Assembly (NCBI GenBank): GCA_000697665.1
Contig: KL197771.1
Location: 62,594 to 126,593 of the forward strand
Reading direction: 5' to 3'
Source of the DNA: Jaapia argillacea MUCL 33604
Lineage: Eukaryota > Basidiomycota > Agaricomycetes > Jaapiales > Jaapiaceae
DNA: 64,000 bases
The translations under genes were made by a program, and so were the position numbers. Below the pieces are notes generated by a model. That model saw only the letters and a program-made list of their open reading frames with translations. It had not been told where the DNA came from and did not search any database. Below, one piece after another: positions 46,729 through 58,365 of the stretch. Positions within the stretch are counted from its first letter, which is position 1; each line of letters opens with the position of its first letter.

Positions 46729-48181
46729 ATGGCTACCCAGCTCCGACGGTCATTGCGTTTGTCTACCAGAAAAACTGAACCAGCCTCGAATCGTAGGGTG
46801 AGGTCTACCCCGGAGTCGGAAGAATACAAACCACGGCGAAGCCTGAAGCAAATAAGCGCCAAGAAGGCCGCGATGGTGGTACGTGTATAACATTCAATCT
46901 CTCGCCATCGTTTAACCGACACGGGATCGTTGATCTTGCGTTGATAAAGAGCCGAAGGAAGAAGGGCGGCAAAAGTGACGATGATGGTGACTATAAACCC
47001 GGTCCCGCCAGGCGAACACGAAGATCGAAGAAGGGTTCGTCTGTTGTGAGTACGACGTCTGCTCTGCTCAGGAGCATTGGTTTCCCTGACATTATCTGAA
47101 TTGTTTGTCTTGAAAAGCGGCCAGCCGGATCTGGGAATGTAGATGGACTTGGAGACTCAGGTCCCTCTGTGCGGGGTGTTACAGCTCAGGAGGTTGGGTA
47201 CCTCCAGCGCCAGGTGGAGACGCTGGGTGGTGATGTTGAGAGGTTGACTAGCGAAGCTGAACATCTACGGAAAGAGGTGACTTCGATGTGTTCGCAGCGG
47301 GACGCTGCGACCACAGGTATTGGGATTCGGGACAACGCTATTGCGCACCTAGAGAAGACGATTAGGGAAAAGGATGTCATCCTTTCTTACTACACGAAAT
47401 TGGCCAAAGACAGGGAGAAAACAATCCAGGAGAATGTCGCGGATTCGAAGGGACATGCAGAGTCGCTGAAGCAACTGGAGAAGAGCGTTGAGACACGAGT
47501 GAGATTGCAGGTTAGTCCGTAGAATTTTGCTATCAGCCTCTGCTATTGGCCTCTGAAGTAACGTGGTCCCAATATTAGATGAAGGACGACTTGTCTGAGA
47601 TCGTGAAGTGTAACCGATGCGAGGACTTCAACGTCGATTTATATCTGTATGTGGCATGGGACTGGCGATTTAGTTACCTGCACTCACGTGCGTTCCCCTA
47701 CAGAATGCCAACATGCAAGGATATAGTTTGCTGCAGATGTCTTGAGCTGTCGCTAAAGGAGGCATTGGAGGCTTATCAGCTAGAAGATCCTTCGTATCAA
47801 TGCGTTCCCGAAGCATTGAAGGAAAAGGGGGTATATATCATTAATCCCCACCTCAATCCTGCTCTGACCGAAGAGGCGAGGTCATTGGTGTCAATCACTA
47901 TTGCCTCTCCAGCCCCATCATACTTTTGCCCCACATGCAACACAAGGTTCAGTGGGTGGCAGAAGCATGACAGACCACTCAGGCTCACCTCCATAGGTCG
48001 TCTCTTGGGCCATATTGCTTCGTTGGACAGGCCTGGAAATCCTGAGGAGCCTAGGGAAGGAATAGACTTGGATGGTTATTGGTTCTTTGTCGGTGTGTTG
48101 AATGAAACGGCGAAGAAGCATGTCAAAGGAGAAGGATATGACATGGTAGATGAATGGATTAAAGTTGAGGAAGAGCGTTGA
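46729..48181 (+). CDS. Coiled-coil RING-like protein E, 394 residues
   Basis: Five exons (46729-46878, 46950-47045, 47118-47510, 47579-47646, 47704-48181). Exons 1-2 encode a strongly basic head (QLRRSLRLSTRKTEP; PARRTRRSKKGSS) fit for nucleic-acid or nuclear binding. Exon 3 is coiled coil (LQRQVETLGGDVERLTSEAE). The 68-nt exon 4 carries the first zinc pair (EIVKCNRCEDFN). Exon 5 begins MPTCKDIVCCRC and later has YFCPTC. The 68-nt exon is the same size and phase as in genes B and B', showing common descent despite low sequence identity. RING-type ligase activity is inferred, not shown. No disruption seen. The longest and most complete member of the family here. Confidence 0.7.
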
Positions 48182-49830
48182 AGATGATGCCCATCTTGCC
48201 ATGTTTTTCTCCCTCTCATTCACTGCTTTCGTTTCCTTGTCTTTTGTCTCTTAGCATGCCAGTGGTTAATTATTTGATTCGGTCAGTCACTGTATACCGA
48301 GGCGTTTTTATTGCGAACATAAATTTTATTGTACTGAGAATTAGCGACGCGGATCTCATGGCAAATGATTTGTCGCTGGTTTAATATCTGACGGCGAGAG
48401 TCGACCAAGCATAACTTGTCGGCAATTGTAAATAGTGTATTCGTATCAAGCCTTATGCTGCTGACTTCTCGTATGGACTCTCGTATGTTCATTGTGCTCT
48501 TGCTCTCGTAGAATACGGCATGTGATTATTGCATATCCTTGTACTCTATATAAGGTTCGGAGGGATCCACAACGGGTCATCAATTTTTGACCCATGTTGT
48601 CGGATTGATCTTGACTGTTTGGAAGCCGACCTCAGTCGGCTACCGTGAATCAGACAAGCGAAACAGGAACGCGCTACTTATATTGTGCGGCAACAGAATG
48701 AGATGGGGTATACAGGTCCATAGTCGTGTACATACCTATATTGCGTGGTAACAGAATGAAGAACGCAATATAGGGAAATCGAACATGAACGTCCAGGCGG
48801 CATAGCCGAGATGGTAAGCCAGGCCGCTTCCACCATTCCACTAGTCGTGAAAGATCGAGGAACAAGATGCTTCCTTCCTTCCCAAATAACCATACTTCCC
48901 ATCGTCCGGCGACAAAGTATGGAAGGGTAGGGGCTGTACTATACTTGCCAGAATGGGTTTTTTGATAGACCAGCAGAAACGAGTCCATTCCCGAATGGGA
49001 CCGCGGATTTGGATGCAGATGCGAATCGCCTTCCAAGGACGTCAGATGTGAGCGAGTGCTGATTCAAAATATGGATGTCTCGTGGAGAGAGGTGCCTTCT
49101 TGGGACGTCAGGCTCGGGTTGGGCTCGGGTATGCAATCAATGTAGATCGCCATCCCAGGGCGTCAGGCTTTCCCGAGCACGAACTAAATATTTGGGCCCT
49201 CGTGGAGAGTTGCAAGCTTCCTTCCTAGGGCATGCCACTCTCAAGACCGTTACAGAAAGTATCTATAATACGATCCCAAATGATGACCAAGAAAGCCACC
49301 TCACAAATTTGTCACAAACGAACCACCCACTGCAGACGGGTGAGGATCAACCCCACGGACATATTGGGTGACTTCCCGTAAGATATTGCAGCTCGTCGAG
49401 GATTTCTAAACACATTGATACCGGTCACAGTCTGATACGTGAGGTCGAATAAAGAAAGGCGTAGGGAAAAGAAGTTGAATGTGGTCTAAGCGAGGCATGT
49501 GGGACAACGTCAGGTCTAGAAAGGGGGTCCCCCCCCTTCGAAATGTCATAGACGGTTTTGCTACAAATGACCAGGCTGCAGACCCTTACGGGAAGTCATC
49601 CATTGTTGGCATAGGCATCAAGCTTTCCCTGACATTCTTCGGGTGCTTTTTTTGTTTAGGCCAGTCATATTGCTTGAGGCAGCATATGCCTCTGGCACAC
49701 GGGTAGTGGCTAGTAACAACACAACAGATATGGCTTTGCGTATCTACGACAACACGTCGGAACATGACACAAGCAGGCGACCAACACCTAACACTTGATA
49801 GATTCTGTGCATACGATGACCCTTCGACTC
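48182..49830. other. Intergenic with degenerate dispersed repeat at 49.02-49.23 kb
   Basis: No gene. A TATATAA box (about 48547) has no convincing frame after it. At 49.02-49.23 kb there are three units of the GCCTTCCNAGGACGTCAG ... GAGCGAGTGCTGATTNAAAA type, also seen at 5.2 kb. Confidence 0.45.
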
Positions 49831-50482
49831 TTACACCCTCCCCCTTCGGAGACGACGAGCCAAAGCGAGGTCCTTGGGTTGGCTAGAATAGGTCAGGAAA
49901 TTTGACTGAAAGATAAGAAGAAAGGATAAGAGACGGACATTGTGACACGCTTCGCATGAATGGCAGCGAGGTTGGTATCCTCGAAGAGGGAAATGAGGTA
50001 CGACTCCGATGCCTCCTGAAGGGCGGCAACGGCAGACGACTGGAACCTCAAATCGGTCTACTCCCAACAAAAAGACGACACCAAGGTGATCTAACCGACG
50101 ATCAAGGACGGTGATGGTGACGAACCTTGAACTCTTGTGCAATCTCACGAACGAGACGTTGGAAAGGAAGTTTTCTAATGAGAAGGTCGGTGGATTTCTG
50201 ATAGCGTCTGATCTCGCGGAGGGCGACGGTGCCGGGGCGGAAACGATGAGGTTTCTTGACTCCACCTGCGGTGTCCTAATACACGGTCGAGAGGGTACAT
50301 GATGAAGCGGATTGGAGACAAGTCGAGAAGACTAACCTGCACAGTCTTGCGCGCGATCTTGGCGGCGAGCAGACGACAATGACCAAGGTCGGTTCGAGCA
50401 CACTTTTAAGGATGTGACATACCTGGTGGCGGGGAGCTTTACCACCAACGCTTTTACGAGCGGTACTCTTCGTGCGAGCCAT
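49831..50482 (-). CDS. H3: Divergent histone H3, five exons, abnormal acceptor before exon 2
   Basis: Exons 50482-50423, 50369-50337, 50275-50126, 50057-49939 and 49882-49831 join in frame to 137 residues covering the whole H3 fold ([60 protein letters not shown]). Loop 1 has canonical length, so it is not CENP-A. The tail starts [20 protein letters not shown]4, K9, K14, K23 and K27 are kept, but Q5 is Ser, T11 is Val and K18 is His. After K27 the sequence is TVQDTAGG, with one extra residue. Cys110 is Ala. Before exon 2 the expected AG reads TG (50370-50371). The nearest AG downstream would delete Leu-Ala-Ala-Lys (20-23). It is either a decaying duplicate or a real variant. Confidence 0.85.
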
Positions 50483-53089
50483 TGGGAATGCTTGGGGTTG
50501 AAGAATGTGGTGGTGGTGGTTGAGGGTCAAGAAATGAGTGAATCCAACTGACATGGCCGAATGCCTTTTATAGGATGGAAATTGGCGTCATGTGATCATC
50601 AGGGAACCAGCAGCGAGGATTGATATCCTATGTCTGGAATTGACTCGGGTATCAGACTTCGAGGTCAAGCTCTGATGCTGTGGGGAGAAAGTAGTAACTC
50701 CCCGAGGTGGAAAGTCGAGCAAGACAGCGATGTAAGCCAAACTCAGAGTCTAGAAAGGGGTCGTGGGCCCGAAAATCAAGCTCATAGGGCTCCGACGTCG
50801 CGTTGGTAGTTGGAGGGACATCTTGAGTGAATTCCAAGGCCCGTGGTGAACGAATTTTAGACCGAAGGGCCGAGGGGGGGGGGGAAGTGAAGCGGCGTAG
50901 CAGTCGCCTGGTGAGCAAGTAACGGGATTGAAATGCGGACAAATGCTGGCAATTACCAGCCATGGTCCTGAGTTGATGGCTCTCACTTACTCCATGGCTC
51001 GGAGAACTTACCACGAGAGATGTCAACAAAAAGAAAGGAATCCAAGGAAAGCGAGAGGGAGGGGGTGGTGCTGAAATGCCTCTATATCGTCAGCTGTTTC
51101 GACGAGACGAGGGCATCAAGCCTCAGGGGAAAGATTTCGGCAGTATTGTGGCCGATTTCTGTTTTTGTTGACGGCGCCCTGTGGTAAATTAGACAAATTA
51201 GACTCGAAACATAAGGGGTCAACCACGGTGAAAACTGACTCACTATCCTCGAGCTCATGTTTGTGCTCGTTGGGATATGAGGGCCCTCGTACACTTCATT
51301 TGGGACAGATGTGACGTGTGTGAAGACTGAAGGTCGACAGCCTCCAGACGGCGGGGTGTGTGTATACGGTGAAAGACTCGGAGTGGGGACATAGCTGATG
51401 GCGAAGTAGCATAAACAAAGAAAAAGCTGATCCTGTTATTTACCTTTGCTGCAGTTGCATATCCTACTCTTCAGTGTGTGGTCGTGGCTATGAAGGATGT
51501 GCAGCCGCAGCAAAGGTGGACAAAAAGATCACCTCTTCCTTTGTCTATGCTGTCGTGCCAATGCTTTGGATTTGCGTTGGGATATGCGAAGCCTACTTAC
51601 TTATCCGTGCGTCGAATTACGCATTTGGTCAGATGTGGTAAATTCTGAGTTTAAGCATTGGCTGTGGGATCTCGTCAAACTCGTTATCACGTTCAGACCA
51701 AGTTGTCGACTTTATTCCTGCCTCCCTCAACAAATTGAGGCATTGGTAAGGATCGTATTTAAGATAATCTATCAGCTCACAGCGGGGTCTGTTTAAGGTG
51801 TGCAAGGCCTGCTTGAGCGATGAATTCGTATATTTACCAAGAATTGGTCTTGTCACCCCTCGTAATCAGCACGGCGTACACCCTCTTGCGTGGATGTACT
51901 ATCACTCAGGGAGTTCTTCACCAAGAAGTGATGTTTTCCCAGTCCCTCCGTCAGTTTCCCGTGTATGGGTTTCGGTTCAACGGAAACCTATGCAAATATG
52001 ATGTTCTACAAGCTCTACTAAGATTGTCTGGAAATGTGGACAGGGAGCCCATCGGCAGCGAAATACTGACCTCGGCAGGATTCTCGTTACACTAGTATAG
52101 TTCTTCACCAAGCCGTCACACGCGGGTCACCGTCCCTTGGTCTCGCGACAACCGTAAAAGGTAACCAATAGACCTCAGATGGCGCATGGGAAAATGGGCG
52201 GACATTGAATGCGTCACGCTCGGTGGCTGGCCTGGTGAAGATTGCCCTTCATCCCATCCGCCGGGCAGCTTCCGCACGGCAGGCCGCCAATCGGATGGTG
52301 CCAGTGTGTACAGTATTGCAGTGAACAATAATTTCCTGTATCTCAGCCTGATCGAGCAAGCTAAGCCCAGAGGATCTCACAAATACTCGATTTTTCACAA
52401 GGGTGTATGCAAATATTTTTGCTTCCTGTATTTCAATATAATGGAATTTTATTACTCTGAGTACATAGAAACTTCAGGGAGTAGCTAAGGGTGCTATATA
52501 ACAAGTATTGAAGGAGTCAGTTGAGTGTGGAAGGTGCAAGCAGCGACATAGTGGTTGGTGAAGGTTGATACGGCTGGTGAAGAACTCCCTGAGTGATAGT
52601 AAGGACAGTGTAAGGAGAGGTCATGAGTCACCATGGGAATGCTTGGTTGTAAGTTGGACAGGGATGTTTCTCGTATATTGAGGTGAACTTGAAGTAGTTC
52701 GGGTTTGTTGGGTTTGGCAGCACTGAATGTTGAACCACGAACTATCAACCCATCGCAAACAGCCCAAGACGGTTGACGAGATTTCGATGAAGGCAGAGCC
52801 GCTGAGGTGCGAAACAAAATGGAATCAACAATGGCCACCACATCCAATAGGTATGTATCAATAAAAATTTTAGAGTACACTGCTCAGCCTCACGTACGTG
52901 GATATCATTCGGGCGTTTCGTGGGGCAAAGGTACGGGATACCCTGGCATTTTATATGCACGGAGGGGAATGTAGTTCTAGATCCGAGACATGAAGACAAT
53001 AGCCAAGAGCGAGGACAAAAGGTCCCCAGATGTCACTTGGTTGAAGAGACAATAGCATGTCTCAGATGAGAAATATACGAGAAATCGAG
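50483..53089. other. Intergenic, no gene supported
   Basis: Several open frames of 60-130 codons lack any motif, good splice links or consistent composition. 51323-51420 is a diverged fragment of the long repeat (matches about 6815-6870). A direct repeat with CACTATCACTCAGGGAGTTC at 51897 and its inverted counterpart near 52580 marks another diverged repeat pair. Confidence 0.4.
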
Positions 53090-53215
53090 GAGAAAGCCAA
53101 CAAACGCCGCGAGAATTAGAGTGGGCGAACTTGATCATCCCACCATCTCGACATTCGTCTGGCGTTGCTGGTGGCGTCACAGTCCAGATCCCCGGTTCAT
53201 TCCGGTCGTCGCAAC
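53090..53215 (+). repeat. Fragment of the long dispersed repeat
   Basis: GAGGAGAAAGCCAACAAACG through CATCTCGACATTCGT to GGTTCATTCCGGTCGTC corresponds to 6989-7135 in copy 1, with a short internal deletion and scattered substitutions. It is older than the two long copies. Confidence 0.7.
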
Positions 53216-53256
53216 ATTGCAACAAGCGCTGCGCTCAGCACCCGCACACAACCTCT

Positions 53257-53273
53257 GAGGAGTTCAACTCCTC
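53257..53273. repeat. Conserved palindrome GAGGAGTT-C-AACTCCTC
   Basis: It recurs with flanks CCTCT and AC at 55957-55973 and, inverted, at 34345-34361. It may be an end or a folding signal of a short element. Confidence 0.55.
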
Positions 53274-54107
53274 ACAAGTCTTTGCCATCCTCAATTGCTC
53301 GTGCGCGACTGAAGGTGTCATTATCGGTGGCCCTTTCACGCCCCAAGTAGTCTCACTTTTGGTAGGTTTCGGCAGCAAATATCCCCGAGATGTTGCATCT
53401 GACTCTGTATTAACTGAGGTCCGTCCTTGCCCACACGACGTCAATATCGAAGCCATCGCATCATTCTTTCATTCATTTCATTGTCTTCTCCCAGGTCAGT
53501 TCCCCTCTAGTCTATCGGTGTGCTTCGCGTGAACTCCTCGTGTTGACCACGCCCGTATCGCACTCGCCCTCGACCCACCTTTGACTTACAAGTTTGATTC
53601 ATATTCCACCATCGCTGATAAGCCATCGTCCGAATATCTTTACATCTTTCCTCTGTCCAAACTCGTCCTTATTATCGGGCAGGCATCTCTCCTGCGATAG
53701 AACACTCTGGTCATTGTATTTGTAGATATCCTGCTTGCAGGTGCCCACTACTGCATCCAGCCTCATTTCTCGAAAAGGGAGGACGGCTTTATCCAGGAGA
53801 TTTGGTGAGAACCAATCCCATTGGTTCGGTCGCGGTGCGACGTCAGAACCAACCGGCCAGTAAACACATTGACAGCTCGGAGATTCATGATCCTGGAACT
53901 TCCAACCTGACTGAACATTTGATAGGTTGAGAACTTTCAGAGCTTAATAGACTTATACAGGACGTTTTCTAAGAATTCAGCCTTCACCGGCAGTCCACGA
54001 AAAACCTGGTCTTCCTTGTAGAGATGTGGGTCAACGGCGAGGGATGGGAATGCCAAGGAAAGGACGAAATCCCAGAGTCACAAAAAATACTTCCATCCCA
54101 GGGAGAG
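53274..54107. other. Intergenic, no gene seen
   Basis: Frames at 53131-53532 overlap the repeat fragment and are not supported. The right part is probably the 3' flank of the coiled-coil gene C'. Confidence 0.4.
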
Positions 54108-54754
54108 TTATGTGCTTCGCCCCGATTCCTCCACCAAATGCTGCATTCTCTCCACTTCATCCCATCTTTCTTGACACTCGACCCTCTCCGTATCCAGCCG
54201 ATGCGAGACCCTTTCCTTCTCCTCCTTTTCGTCCGCGAGCTCATCCTTCGCGGTGTCTAGCTGCTCTCTGAGAGCCTTCCCGGTCTCAACTTCAGTTGCC
54301 ATGGTCCCTTTCAAAGTGTCCAAAAGCTCCTCCAAGTCTTGAAGACGTTGTTTTAAGACTTCTTTCACTTGCCTCAACCTCTGCCCAGTCGCTCTCAACT
54401 TCCCTAAGTCATCTGTGACCCGACGTACATCCTTCTTCACCTTAACGCAGTCTATGCGGAGTGTGACCGCTTCCTGGACAGAGTCGGAGTCAGCAAGGCC
54501 CATAACGAAACATAAGCAACAAATGTCGAGCTCACTCCATTTAACCTCGTGACTTCAGACTTCCAGTACTCCATATCTTTTACTACAACATCGTTAATGG
54601 CCGTAACGAGCGCCTCTGCAGATGCCAGCTGCAGAGCATGCTGCTCATCGTCGTCGCTGATATCCTGGGGTTCGTGAATGTCCCTAACGCCACTGAAAGG
54701 ATGTGGTTCTGAAGTCGGAGGCCACCGATGTGTGGGAGGGACAGATGAAGACAT
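54108..54754 (-). CDS. Coiled-coil protein C', 194 residues (paralogue of C)
   Basis: Two exons (54754-54536, 54473-54108) separated by a 62-nt intron. The first exon is 219 nt and the intron 62 nt, both identical in length to gene C. The head reads MSSSVPPTHR and HEPQDISDDDEQHALQLASA, ending MEYWKSEVTRLNG. The coiled coil contains LEELLDTLKGTMATEVETGK and ends RWDEVERMQHLVEE. It is clearly a duplicate of gene C, in inverted orientation 14 kb away, and still fully open, so both copies may be under selection. Function unknown. Confidence 0.7.
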
Positions 54755-56857
54755 TGGATCAGGGAACACAGTGGGTGGTCCTTCGGCGGTGTAAAGGGGG
54801 AGAACTAGATATGTGAGTAAGTTGGGGAAGGATATGTCTTGGCAAGATTGCGGCTTTGCTTGGGTCCAGACCATATGGTTTATGAGCCTTGGATGTCGTA
54901 ATAAATAGTGGGGTTTGAGTTGGAGAAATGCAATGGCGATGAGATGCAAGGGAAATCCTCAGCTCAAGTACTCACAATTTCGAGCGGCATCTATGATATA
55001 AACGGCAGTTTGTGACAGACAAAGTAACGGTAGCAAACCACACGCTCAAACCTTCAATCTCCTCCGACCCCTTACACGAACCGTTTCATCTTGAATTTTT
55101 TACCTCAAGTGTCTCCTTGAACCCCTCTGTGACATGTCCGCGAGGTTTGAGCCAGGGAAGCATTCAATCTGACACCGCATTTCGCCACACACCAAAGACA
55201 AACCACGTGGCTTATGTCCCGTCGTGGGCCATCTCGACACTGAAGGACCATCCAGGGAACAAGATGATCTTCAAGACTGCCACCCTTCATCGAGTCCACT
55301 CCAACTACCGACTGACGTCACACTATCTGTATTCTGGGTCCATCATTGCTTGGTCTTTGTGAACGAATTTCATCGTACGTCCGGAAGACAAGCCAGCAGT
55401 GAGAACTTTAGACAGCTTGGAAAACTCCAACTACGCTACGAGTAGGTAATAAGTTGGCCGACAAGAGACAGGATTACGGTGGAGGGAGAGGTGCAAAAGT
55501 GGCTTCGAAGAACGTTGGGCTTGACGCCTCAAAGAGAAATGGAGGATGCATTCCAGGGGCTAGGTAGGTCAGGCTTGAAGTTTGGAGCTGATTCGATTGC
55601 CGATTGGAACAGCGAAGTCAGGCTTGAGCGATTCTGGGTAGAATTGTTAAACTTCTCGAAGAGATACTGTTTGCCTTCCTAGGATGTCAATCAGTTTTCA
55701 GAGTTTCACAAGTGCATATACTTCCTTTTCCCTACACCTTTGCTCAGATTATCCGGTCTTGCGTATCAGACTGTGACCTTCCGTCACCGTTATCAATTAG
55801 TTTTTTGGAAATCGCGAAGGAGATTTCGAGCAGCCGACTCGAGCCGCAGTCTTCTACGTGAAGCCACGTGGGCGGACCCAGTTCCATAATCGTTTGGTCT
55901 TTGGTTAACGAATTTCCCACGCAGATGTTGACTCTTAACCCCGCCCCCCAACCTCTGAGGAGTTCAACTCCTCACAGGCCATCAATTCTTTTAACTCGGT
56001 GTCGAACTCTGCGGTCTTGGCACGTACAATCCCTCCAACTGAGGCTCATGGCTGGGAAGTGAACAACCCGGTCATCCTTTTGCGTGAAGGTACAGCATTG
56101 ACATAGCTGGTGCTGGTAGCTCTGAACCCACGTACTCTTGCTTTGGTAAGTTTCTCGTACCAATAGATCCTAGTTCTGACGCCGCAGTTATTCTACCGCA
56201 GAGAAGTGACGGCCACCGGTACCACCCCTTAACGCTCTGGCAAGGCAAGTCGTCATCTGGTGTTCAGTGATCCTCTATTGTTAGTAGAACCTGTGTACGC
56301 CGCCTTTCCCGGCCGCCAGAGCTAATCAGGCAATACACAATTTGACCTCTCAGAGATTAACGCCAGTCGCCTTCCTCAAATGTCTGATGCGAGCAAGGAT
56401 TTGATAAGTTAAGAGCCGTGACAACGTTCAGATGTTCACGCAGGTCGTTTTCTTATGACGCCAGGTTTGAGCGGGCAGTCGATAAACAATTCGGTCACCG
56501 CGTAGATGTAGGCTGCCTTCCCGGGGCGTCAGACCTGAACAAACGCTGGATAAGTTGGGAACTTTGAGGACCTCGCCGTGATGTGCGGATATATTGTGTT
56601 GCCTTCCATTGATGTCACATGTCTAGCCTGAGTGAGCCGTGTCACGATGTGTGCAATCAAAAAGGTAACCTTTACAGCAAAGACCTTCCTCCTGATTTCT
56701 CTGAACTCAATCGTGGGTGTGGTAACTACAATAGCCTCAAGAAATGAAGATGGAAGATTCGCCTATTTTCAAATGAAGGATGTGTCATTAGTGGCGTTGG
56801 GAGGGGATACGGTGAACCGGGATGCAGGTTGAATCGCTAAGTTGAAAGAGCAATGGA
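54755..56857. other. Intergenic; dispersed repeats and the palindrome at 55957
   Basis: No gene supported. Diverged GGATGTCA/GACGCCAGG...GAGCGGGCAGTCGATAAAC-type repeat units occur at 55.6-55.7 and 56.34-56.64 kb. 55957-55973 is the GAGGAGTTCAACTCCTC palindrome. Confidence 0.4.
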
Positions 56858-57593
56858 CTACTTTCGAAGCTTCTCCACCAACTTGACTAGCCTAGCAACT
56901 TCATCCCATCCCACTTGGCCACCTGCCTTCTCATTTTCCAACTCCTTTTGGAGCACTCCCGTCCTCACTTTCTCGATCACCAGGTCGTCATTCGCTTGGG
57001 AAAGCTCCTTCTGGGCCTCGTCCACTATCTCCTCCAAGTCCTGCACGCGACTGAATAGATCCAGAATCAACTCCCTACTCTTCTTTTTCAATGCCACCAT
57101 CTTCTTGACAGAATCTTTGAGTTCATCTACCTCTTTCTGCTTCTTCTTAAAATCGACGTTGATGTTGTGGATGTCCTGTATGGAGTCAAGTGGCGGTCAG
57201 ATATGTGTTCAGAAGCAATGGGCAACAACACGAACTACTTACGCCCTCCAACCTTAACGCCTGAGACTTCCACACCGATATCTCTTTTTGAAGCATCTTT
57301 TCCATAGCAATAACAGCTGGGTCGATCGCTGGTACGGTGACACCCTCTGCATTCATGAAGTAATCCTCGCTTATCTCGAATGGGTCGTCGGCCCTTCCTG
57401 CACCAGTCACATACGACAATCGTGCAATGTCGACGGTCCGAGGTGCGGGGAGAATTCGAGGAGGACGGAAAGCAGAAGGCGAGATTGGTTCGGTGGAGGC
57501 TCTGCTGTCATCATCGAATGTACCCACTACAGTCAGCCCCGTCGTGGTGGAGTCGTGGTGCGTGGTGCACTGCATAGGTGAGTCGCTGAGCAT
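56858..57593 (-). CDS. Coiled-coil protein A', 222 residues
   Basis: Two exons (57593-57243, 57175-56858) with a 67-nt intron. The head contains DDPFEISEDYFMNAEG and ends ISVWKSQALRLEG right at the intron, the same motif and position as in A, C and C'. Exon 2 is coiled coil (IHNINVDFKKKQKEVDELKD; RVQDLEEIVDEAQKELSQAN), ending GWDEVARLVKLVEKL, which matches the C-type ending. Total length equals gene A. Start 57593 is one of two close Met codons (the other is 57575). No disruption. Confidence 0.65.
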
Positions 57594-58365
57594 GAGGAGC
57601 GTTTGAGCCGCAAGGAAGGGATTTGGGTCAAGCAGAGGGACATAAGCCACTTTAAGTAGGGTCGGGTTGTGGCGGCACTTGAAAATGCAAGTGCGTGGTC
57701 CTGCATGTCGTTGGTTCGGTATCATGGACTAACTAAGGTGAGCTTCGGCAAGCACATTGCTTTGTCTGCGAGAACTCATGTTATCGCCTATCATCTCGCC
57801 GATAACTCAACAGCCACGGACCCTTTTTCATGACTCCCAATGAGATGCCATCCGAACAATGTACATGAAGATATGGTTCATTGTCGAATCTCGTTTCATC
57901 TCCTCCTCTCTTGCGGCCTTTTCGTCGACTCACATATTGCGTACTTGGGTTTCAATCTTTTGAACCAAAGGAGTAGACATCCTGACGGTTCAATATTCGT
58001 ATCCACGACAGTGTGGTTCAAATTCGATCACGTTTCGACGGGGAGGGACCTCAGGAGACATAGCAACGACGTGTCAGGTATCACCTTTCGATCGAAAAAG
58101 GAAGAAGATAAAATGTGAGACTCCGCATATCTCAATCGGTGAGTAGGTGAGGTGTTATAAGATGGCCAAAAATGAAAGAAACATTGTGAATCCACGATGT
58201 TTGGAAGACATTGTCAGGATATTCGGAGGTAAAAAACTGAACATCTCAAGTTGTGAGAAGAACCGAAGCCAGTTTAGAATATCCTGTGGCACGTAGGTAG
58301 CTACAACGATATACGTAACCGCAGGAGCAATACTCTGCAAAACTTCTGAACCCATCCCTACAAAC
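57594..58365. other. Intergenic, no gene seen
   Basis: Probably holds the promoter of A' and the 3' flank of B'. The stretch 58190-58365 resembles the 3' flank of gene B (39336-39590, inverted), so the duplication includes downstream sequence. Confidence 0.45.

Noticed and set aside
49831-50482. Centromeric H3 (CENP-A) interpretation
   Set aside because: Loop 1 has canonical H3 length ([11 protein letters not shown]), the tail is H3-like from residue 1, and the alpha-2 region lacks the CENP-A-type changes.
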